This document shows positions 57,270-64,000 of a DNA stretch of 64,000 nucleotides, one piece after another (position 1 is the stretch's first letter; each line of letters begins with the position of its first letter). The notes under the pieces were generated by a model. It worked only from the letters and a program-made list of their open reading frames with translations. It had not been told where the DNA came from and ran no database searches. Origin of the DNA: Neofusicoccum parvum. Its lineage: Eukaryota > Ascomycota > Dothideomycetes > Botryosphaeriales > Botryosphaeriaceae. Location: the NCBI GenBank assembly GCA_020912385.1, contig CP087216.1, forward strand, positions 620,001-684,000, given 5' to 3'. The position numbers and the translations under genes were made by a program.

Positions 57270-58596
57270 AACATTAGAATCAGGGGTCGGGGATGCTTCA
57301 TTGAATGACGACACACCATCAGCACAACAGGCGCTATGAACACCAGAAAATGTCAGGGCCCCAGAATTTCTCTTTTCTGTCATCGGAATAAATGTAAATA
57401 GAGTGAAAGGATACAAGGCTCATGGGCTGCAACCCAAAGAGCAAGCTCCTCGAGCAATCCATCCCTATAATTTGACAAGCACAAACTTCTCCCCCTCAAA
57501 TTTAGGGAGACTTGGAAAGCCAAATTAAACGTGATAGTATGGACACAGCCTCAGTATTGCTAAGTGAATGCCCTAATAGCATGCTCATAACTCAGTCTCG
57601 TGGCGATTTGGGACGTTAAGAAAGACATGTCCGTGCGGCAAAGTACAGGAAAGAGGCTCCCTAAAGTTGCAGTAGTGGAGCTACGCGTGGATTGACTTTG
57701 CGGCTAACTCAAGCCTAAGCTAAGATGTAGGGATTTGCGAGATCATCTGGATGTGGCTTGTGTCTTGAGGCAATCATTTCAAGCACGACTGTGTGAGAAG
57801 ATGTCACTGGAACACACTTTGACAAGCGTTTGGCCTTTTTCCTGGAGCATGTGCTACTCGTATGCCTCTGTATTACAGTCAGTACCCCATGAAGTGGAAA
57901 CGAATATGCGCCACGCATTCATGGATTCACAGAAGCGGAGAGCTTTGATTCTTGAATTGCTTGAGAGCGGTTGGCCTCTTCGCCGCAGTGGTTGTGCGCC
58001 CACGTATATTTCTTAGGCGTGCGTCCTTGATTCTTGATACCTCTCGTCTCTCGTGTGCTGGAAGCTCATTTTACTTTTGACTCGCCCTACGGTTAGCGTT
58101 TGTGGTTTCAAGTGGCAGTCTCCGCCACGGCTCGCGCTGTAGGGCACATGACGTGAAGCAGTACAAACAACAGAAAGTTCGGGAAGGCTTAACGTCAAAG
58201 AGGAAATCAATGGACAGTTACTGCAGAGCCACGTGTGATTGACGATATGGGCGCGGCTAACGGCGCGGCCGGCGGAAGATTGTGCTGATTGCACTTACGC
58301 CTGGCCGCCGTCGCCCAAACCCCTCCCGCCTCGTTATATAAACGCATTCCTAGCTTCCAAAAACTCCACTCTTCCACAGACACTCCACAGACTATGGCAT
58401 ACCACCTCAGACGCGACACTGTCTCGTCTCCCTTATAAATCCTCCTGCACGCCCCTCCCCTCTTTCGCCAATTTCCCTTCAGTAAGCACTATCATACGCG
58501 CATCATGGAGCACCGCTTATTTATTCATCTTTTAGAACCTCCGACCCGACCCACACCGTCAATCGTCCATCCGCAGACGACATCTTCACACCCGAC
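57270..58596. other. Intergenic, promoter of array gene 8
   Basis: About 1.3 kb without a convincing gene. The frame from the ATG at 58502 is open to the array gene 8 donor but gives a stop after splicing, so it is not used in my model. Confidence 0.35.
58334..58342 (+). promoter_or_regulatory. TATA box candidate of array gene 8
   Basis: TTATATAAA lies about 255 bp before the proposed start codon. A long 5' leader would be required, which is plausible for fungi. Confidence 0.4.
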
Positions 58597-60337
58597 ATGC
58601 AATACCCCGATGATGATCAGCCCAGGCAGCGTGGAAGTAGATCGTAAGTGACACAGAGTCTCAGCCTTTCAATTCCCAATAAGCTAACGCATTGAATCTG
58701 GTAGCGGCCTGAACGCCCAAGCCAGCAGCTTCGCACCTGGAGGCGGTGATGGTACTCAGGCCAGCTCTCGCCCGGGTCAGGCCCATTGTTCTCGCCCTGG
58801 GAGCCAGCAGCATGGCTCTTACCAGCCCGCCTACCAGGGCGCTCACCACATGGCCAACCCCTATAACACGCCCTACGCTAACGACAACGGCCAAGGCTAC
58901 GGGATGGGAAGCAGCTACCAGGGCACTTATATACAGGATCCCATGGGCCAGGCAGGTATGGCATACGGCACTGGTCTTGTTAGTGGCTACGGGATGAGTG
59001 GCAACCCGTCAATGGTCTACAGTCACCAAAGCTATAGCCAGCAGAGCTACAGCTACCAGAGCTTTGGTGGACAGTCTTATGGCGCCCAGATGGACATGAA
59101 CATGGGAGGTCAGAGCCAATGGGGTGCTGGGCCTGTCTACCAGCCCCCGCCCCATGAGTCTGTGCCGTTGACGGGCCGTCACGCATCGCCTCTACACCAC
59201 CAGTCCGCCTCCTCTGCTGGGCGTCGCACACCTCTCTCAGCCCAGCAGACTGCCTATCCTCCCCCACGTCCACCTTACCCTGGCCAAGACTCTGCTGTGC
59301 CAGGCCCTCAGCCGATCTCGCGCGGGTCAACACCTGCTCAGCGCGGTCAGCCTGGTGGATCTCGCCGTCCTGAGAGCTCCCAGCCGCGCCGAGGCAACCA
59401 GTCGGGCCCTGCTTCTCGTGGTCGTGCTGCCCGCCGCGGACCCCCCCTCCACGCCGCCGGCACCTCAGCTCCGGTTGGCGAGGGTGACTTCCCATCGTTG
59501 GGTAGCCAGTCCGCTGCGCAAGACCGCGGCAGGCTCTCACCTCCTGCCCCTCTGGATGCTGACGCCCAGCTGGCTTCACAACTCTCCTCCACGCGCCTCG
59601 ACGACCGCCCGCGCTCGTCTAGAAGCGGCCGTCGCCCCAACTACGTCCCCTTCTCCCAGCACCCAGACCCAGAGCCAATGCCCACTCGCCCTCCTCCTCC
59701 CGCCGCCGCCACCACCTCCCAGCCCCCGACGCGCCGCTACCGCAACCGCAACTTCCGCCTCTCTATCTCAGAAGTCTACCGCGGCAAGATCGTCTACATC
59801 GACAAGTCCCCGTCGATCGACTACGGCGACCACCCCGCCATCATCTCCTCCGTGCACGCCGCGACGCGTACGGTGCGGTTCTGGAAGCTGTCGTCGTTCC
59901 GCGAGTGCCGCGGGTTCGGCAACAAGTACGCCGGGTACCGCAACGGCGCGGCGCGGCGGAGCCACGAGAAGGGCTGGGTGCTGATCTGGGACGGCGGCGC
60001 GACCGAGCCGCACCACGACACGCCGGTGCTGCGGCTGGGCGCCGGCAAGGTGCTGGGCGGGCCGACGTACGTGGACGTCGTCGAGCAGAAGGAGTTGCCC
60101 GTCGACTGCTTGAGCAAGCTGTCGAAGGAGAGGCGCTTTCCGGAGCTGTGGCTGGAGGAGGACGAGATGCGGGTGATGGAGGAGTACGCGGACGAGTACA
60201 ACCGTACTAAGCCGGACTTCTCCGCCCGCAGGAGGCAGCTGGATGGGGCGGATGATGAGGACTTCGACCAGGACCTCGGGGTTGAGGGACTGGACGATGA
60301 CTCTCAGGACGCCGACGACGAGGCGGACGAGGAGTAG
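58597..60337 (+). CDS. Array gene 8: paralogue with FUS-like low-complexity domain
   Basis: Exons 58597-58643 and 58705-60337 (61-nt intron, GTAAGT ... GCTAAC ... GGTAG) give 559 residues. Residues ~55-155 are a Tyr/Gly/Ser/Gln-rich prion-like tract with SYSQQSYSYQSFGG, close in style to the low-complexity domains of FUS-type RNA-binding proteins. Residues ~225-270 add Arg/Gly/Pro-rich sequence. The array domain starts near 375: RGKIVYIDKSPS, DHPAIISSVHA, VRFWKLSSFREC, GWVLIWDGGATEPHHDTPVLRLG and PTYVDVVEQKELPV. A strongly acidic tail closes the protein. It is the clearest, most complete member. Condensate formation and RNA binding are inference. Confidence 0.82.
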
Positions 60338-61523
60338 GGGGAGACGTGAGCGGAGGTCAGGCAGTAGGCTGACTGAATGAGACTGACATCCGTGCTCAAT
60401 TGGCACTACAAGGATGGGCAGCACCATGTGGGATGGGAGGAGAGCTTGACAGGCAGGGGCGTACTCATGGTGTAGAGGGATTTGGTTAAAAACTTAGAAC
60501 GGGTGCGGAAATGCGGTGCGCTGAAAAAGTGCATTCAAACAAGCCAGCGTCTATACTCAAGCTATTGATGTCTTTGTCATTTTTGTGTATTCCACGAACA
60601 ATGTCTCTCTGTCTCGCACTTTGACACGCTCCAACTGGAACGCCTTGCTCTATGTTTGGTGTTGATACCTAGTCGCCAATCTCATGAGGGCGCAGTAGAT
60701 AGCCTGTGATCATTGTCTGGGAGAAAGATTAATCCCGCAATGCTTCCAAAGCGCCCACGACGGATTGTATTCAGTGACCTACAGCCGCAGTCCCGCGCCA
60801 ATGACGAGAAGCCGCAAACTCTCGTTTCTTCCCTGCGTCGGTGCCAGCGCACCGCGTCGCCTGACGTCGACCTACTGCCAGCGCGGGAACGCCCGCAGTA
60901 TCTACTCCCACTCTAGCCTATCAAATGGGCGCTATCTCCGTCCGCTTGCGCTCACCAACACCCACAACCGCCATGAACCTGTCCTCTGCCGTCCTTTGAT
61001 TCTGCGACGCTATCCTCAGCCTCATCATGCATGGCCACAACATCACACGGGGTTTGCTAAGAGAGACTTCAAGGATCACAGGGACACACTACTTGCTCAA
61101 CCAAGCAGTTTTGCCCGCCATGGTCTGCGAGACGCAATTATAAGAAGTTTCTAACAAGGCCATGTAAAGGCCATAAAGTGGATGTAGTCTTGCAGCGAAG
61201 TGCTCGATGCCCCCTCCTCTCCAGCCATCTGTTCTCGATTTTCCGTATATACAAACCAACAAAACTTCACTGTCGTCTCATCACAAGAATCACATTCTCT
61301 AGAGGTGCATTCATAGTTCGACCACATGTCAAAAGTGGCTAGCGCAGGTCGTTTAGGGCGGCCGCGTCGTCACGCTGTCGCGTGGCCGCCTCTCGTCCTT
61401 CAAATGTCACCGCAGTCGCCATCCATTACCCTCACACAACAGCTTGGCTCACTACTTTCCGATACCCTTGGTCTACCTAGACCATCAGCCTCCACTGAAT
61501 TGCCATAGCAACTGTATAACATA
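60338..61523. other. Intergenic, promoter of array gene 9
   Basis: About 1.2 kb. A plus frame at 60765-61154 is open (129 codons) but shows neither the array domain nor any known motif. CGTATATAC at about 61244 might be a TATA element for array gene 9. Confidence 0.35.
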
Positions 61524-62744
61524 ATGGCGTTCTTCGCGCACACACCTGGAAGCAACCTTTCAACACAAGTCGAAGGTAAAGTCCGCCTTGGTAGCATCAC
61601 GCGAAGATGTTAATGTGGAATTCAGGCAGACGCCGTACCTTTCACTACATCATATAATTGGCAAAGCTCATCCACTACACCGCCCTCCGGTGACATTTCC
61701 TCTCGTCGGAGAACGAAGCAAGACACTACTAAAGTGGTCACGAGCGGTACCAGCAAAGCGGTGACATACGCAAACATCTTGACGCGCCCTCCACCTCAGC
61801 CGAACCAGGAGCGCAACGTGATAGATTTCAAGCGTCCAAATCAAGCCCTGATCCCTCTCCCTCCTCAGAGTGCTACTACGGATACCACTGCACAAAATGC
61901 CTGCTCTCACGATGCGGAGACAGCTGGGAACCCACCTCTATCATCCTCCACGTCTGACTCCGTGACAGACCAGCAGAGAGGTCTAGAGGAAATCAGTCTT
62001 GTTCAACTCCCGCTTTCGGTTCGAACGAGCTTTGGGGATGTCGAAAACCCGGTAGCGGCCCGTAAACCTGACTTTCAACACACGAGCGTTATACCACCGC
62101 TTGAGTCTGCCGCTTCCCAGAAGCTAGCAACTCCTGTGTCCTCTGGGCGCAGCTACAGCTCCTGGTTCTCTTCAGAGAGCAGCGCTCCAGCTCAGCAGAC
62201 CACACCCTCTCCTCCGCCTATCACGCCTCAGCACCAGGAACGGCCTCAATATATACAGATTGGACGCCACAGCAGCCAGATTACAGCAAACAGTTACCTC
62301 GCATACAAGCTGTCCCGTGTTCACGCCGGTCTCATTTCCTGGATCCATAAGTCCTCATCCATTGCCTTCAGAAACCATCCATGCTTCATCTGGGGAGCCG
62401 ACAGCTCTGGGATGGTTGAGGTTTCCAAGATAACGACGCGCAATGGTGGAGGCATTGAGAATCTTGATCAGATTTTCACAAAACGCCGTGCTCTCAAGAG
62501 ACGCAAGCGAGAAAACATTCTGATCGACGATGGGGAGACGCAGACACACTACAATCTGCGGATGCTGCATTTGGAGGCAGGGACGCTCCAGAAGAGGAGC
62601 TACGTGGATCTATCATGCACGGAGAGGATCCATGTGAGCGATTTGTGTTTCCTGGACGAGATGCCCAGAGTGAGAGCGGAAGATGTAGAGTGGGCGAGTA
62701 GGCATTACAAGAGGATGTTCCCCGAGAGGCTCAGGGAGAGATGA
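61524..62744 (+). CDS. Array gene 9: divergent paralogue
   Basis: Exons 61524-61575 and 61630-62744 are separated by a 54-nt intron; using the second of two adjacent acceptors (GGCAG) keeps the phase. The protein has 388 residues starting MAFFAHTPGSNLSTQVED. Residues ~20-235 are Ser/Thr/Pro-rich and disordered. The array domain begins at ~250: AGLISWIHKSSS, NHPCFIWGADSSGMVEVSKITT, ENILIDDGETQTHYNLRMLHLEAG and KRSYVDLSCTERIHVSDLCFLDE. The DGG-x-T-x-PH block is partly kept as DGE-T-x-TH. Ends with a basic helix (HYKRMFPERLRER). Intact. Confidence 0.75.
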
Positions 62745-63100
62745 GCTCCGGAAGGAGCATTGCTACCACACTACAAGACGAAGATACCCTGCCACTAAAG
62801 CATCAAGGCGGGTTCATTGTTCAGGCGGCCTATCATGAATCCAAACACTGATATTCTGATTAGACCCTGTGACTTCCCAAAACAGGAATCACGGGCCACG
62901 CAAAAATAGTAAGGCCGCCGTGGCGCTCCTGCTATAAGAGGAGTAAAGCTAAGCTGTGAGTCAGCTGCCAAGCTAAGCGAGAAGTATCCCGTCTTTATAT
63001 AAGGCATCGTCTCCTCCTTGCAACTCTCTCCTTTTCTTCTAGCGACGACGACGACACCGACTTGCTATTGGCAACACCAAACCCAACAGCAAGCCTCACC
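62745..63100 (+). promoter_or_regulatory. Promoter of array gene 10 with TATA box
   Basis: 356 bp between array genes 9 and 10. TTTATATAAGG at 62994-63004 is a good TATA box about 100 bp before the ATG. A pyrimidine run (CTCTCTCCTTTTCTTCT) follows it, the typical fungal core-promoter layout. Confidence 0.5.
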
Positions 63101-63977
63101 ATGTCGTCCTCTACGAACTCTCGTGAGTTGAAGAGCACAAGCCCCCTTCCAAGAAGCCATTTACGTCTGACCAGAAGCTCTCCTGCTCCGCGCCAGCGAG
63201 CCCGCCATCCACCTCATCCCCTCAGTCCAAGGCGTCGTTGTCTCTCCGAGCTTCGGGCCTGCCCAGGCGGGCCACATCATGTGGCACACGGGCAGGACAG
63301 AAAACAGCCCAAACGACCATCCAGTCGTTGTCCTGCGGCAGCACGAGCACTCCAAAGTGCTTGTTGCCATGCTGACGTCCCTCAGGGGCACGAGAGCCGA
63401 AGAAAAGTTCAGCGAGCACCGGAATTTCCCAGAGATGTGCCTCTACTTCGTGCCCATCAAGTTCCACGGCAACCAGAGGCAGGCCGACGCACGGCCGATG
63501 CTCGAGCTCAAGGGCGACGGCGTGCGCATGCCGAAAGAGGGCTACGTCGACCTCAAGAAGATCTACGAGGTCTCCGTCTACGCTCTGCAGCGCAGCCTGC
63601 CCGAGAAGTGGGGGGACCGCGTCCCAGATCTTCAGACGTTCGAGCTGCGGCATGACTCGGTCATCAAGCTCATGCGGCACATGAAGTGGCTGGTGGATGC
63701 CAACATCTTCCCATTCTTCACTCCGGGAATAGCAGATAGCCTGGCCGTGCGCAAGGCACACCTGGACCTGCTGTTCACGGTTGAAGAGGAGACCCCCAGG
63801 TCTTTCAATGCCATGAACTTCACCGCCAACAACATCCCGCCGTGGGTGCCCCGGCGCGAGAAGCAGCGCTACTTCATCGTGGAGGATGACGAGTACGGCG
63901 GGTTGGCGACGGAGCTCGAGGAGAGCGAGGACTGGGAGGTTCCGGCGGGGTTGTCGGAGGAGGAGCTGGAGGCGTAG
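63101..63977 (+). CDS. Array gene 10: compact paralogue, almost no N-terminal linker
   Basis: Exons 63101-63122 and 63175-63977 (52-nt intron, GTGAGT ... CTGACCAG) give 274 residues starting MSSSTNSQALLLRASEP. Unlike the others it has hardly any disordered leader: the array domain starts at ~39 with AGHIMWHTGRTENS. It continues with NDHPVVVLRQHEHSKVLVAMLTSL, LYFVPIKFHG, RPMLELKGDGVRMPKEGYVDLKKIYEVSV. After the domain comes an extra ~70-residue region (NNIPPWVPRREKQRYFI) and an acidic tail. The stop lies 23 nt before the right edge of the window. Confidence 0.78.
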
Positions 63978-64000
63978 ATTGGAGGCGGCGACCAGGCGGA

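Noticed and set aside
60765..61154. Plus-strand frame between array genes 8 and 9 as another array copy
   Set aside because: None of the domain blocks (G-x-IVY, HPA, YVLI, SYVDL) occur in it.
1..64000. CRISPR arrays, rRNA or tRNA genes, complete transposons
   Set aside because: I looked for regular repeat-spacer patterns, tRNA B-box motifs and terminal repeats by eye and found none convincing. A tRNAscan and repeat search would be decisive.

Overview
The window looks like nuclear DNA of a filamentous ascomycete (Pezizomycotina; a Dothideomycete-like fungus is my best guess, not proven). Genes carry short GT-AG introns of about 50-100 nt with CTAAC/CTGAC-like branch sites. Several families present are typical of such fungi: SNG1/DUF3533, DUF2985, sterol-glucosyltransferase-like UGT and fungal dihydrofolate synthase. 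There are no operons; neighbours are convergent, divergent or tandem single genes. I rebuilt exon structures by hand and checked that the intron phases add up.

Layout. 1-0.7 kb: start of a microsomal P450 leaving the left edge. 1.8-2.6 kb: small secreted protein. 3.8-6.8 kb: intronless JmjC oxygenase. 10.0-12.2 kb: tiny zinc-ribbon gene and a HeLo-like/STAND N-terminal-type protein broken by a frameshift. 13.8-40.7 kb: a conventional block with SNG1-like transporter, UGT, DUF2985 protein, mevalonate diphosphate decarboxylase, a membrane protein, dihydrofolate synthase, a disordered protein, a small membrane protein, a coiled-coil protein, mitochondrial monothiol glutaredoxin, phosphopantothenoylcysteine decarboxylase, AFG1-type ATPase and a basic disordered protein. 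The block supplies sterol/isoprenoid, folate, CoA, Fe-S and mitochondrial functions without forming a pathway cluster.

41.3 kb to the right edge: the most interesting part. Ten related genes (called array genes 1-10 here; gene 1 on the minus strand, the rest on plus) fill the last 22.7 kb with no other convincing gene between them. Most have a variable, low-complexity N-terminus and nearly all share a C-terminal domain of about 150 residues. Its pattern is G-x-I-V-Y ... HPA-I-I ... I-T-S-F/W ... Y-V-L-I-x-D-G-G-x-T-x-P-H ... L-x-K-x-S/T-Y-V-D-L. I do not recognise the family with confidence. The layout is reminiscent of fungal DUF6590 and of small SH3-like barrels of the PemK/MazF type, but this is only pattern resemblance. 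Nearest neighbours resemble each other most (1/3, 4/5/6, 7/8), as expected of local tandem duplication. One copy has lost half of the domain and another has a possible nonsense codon. The array probably continues beyond the window.
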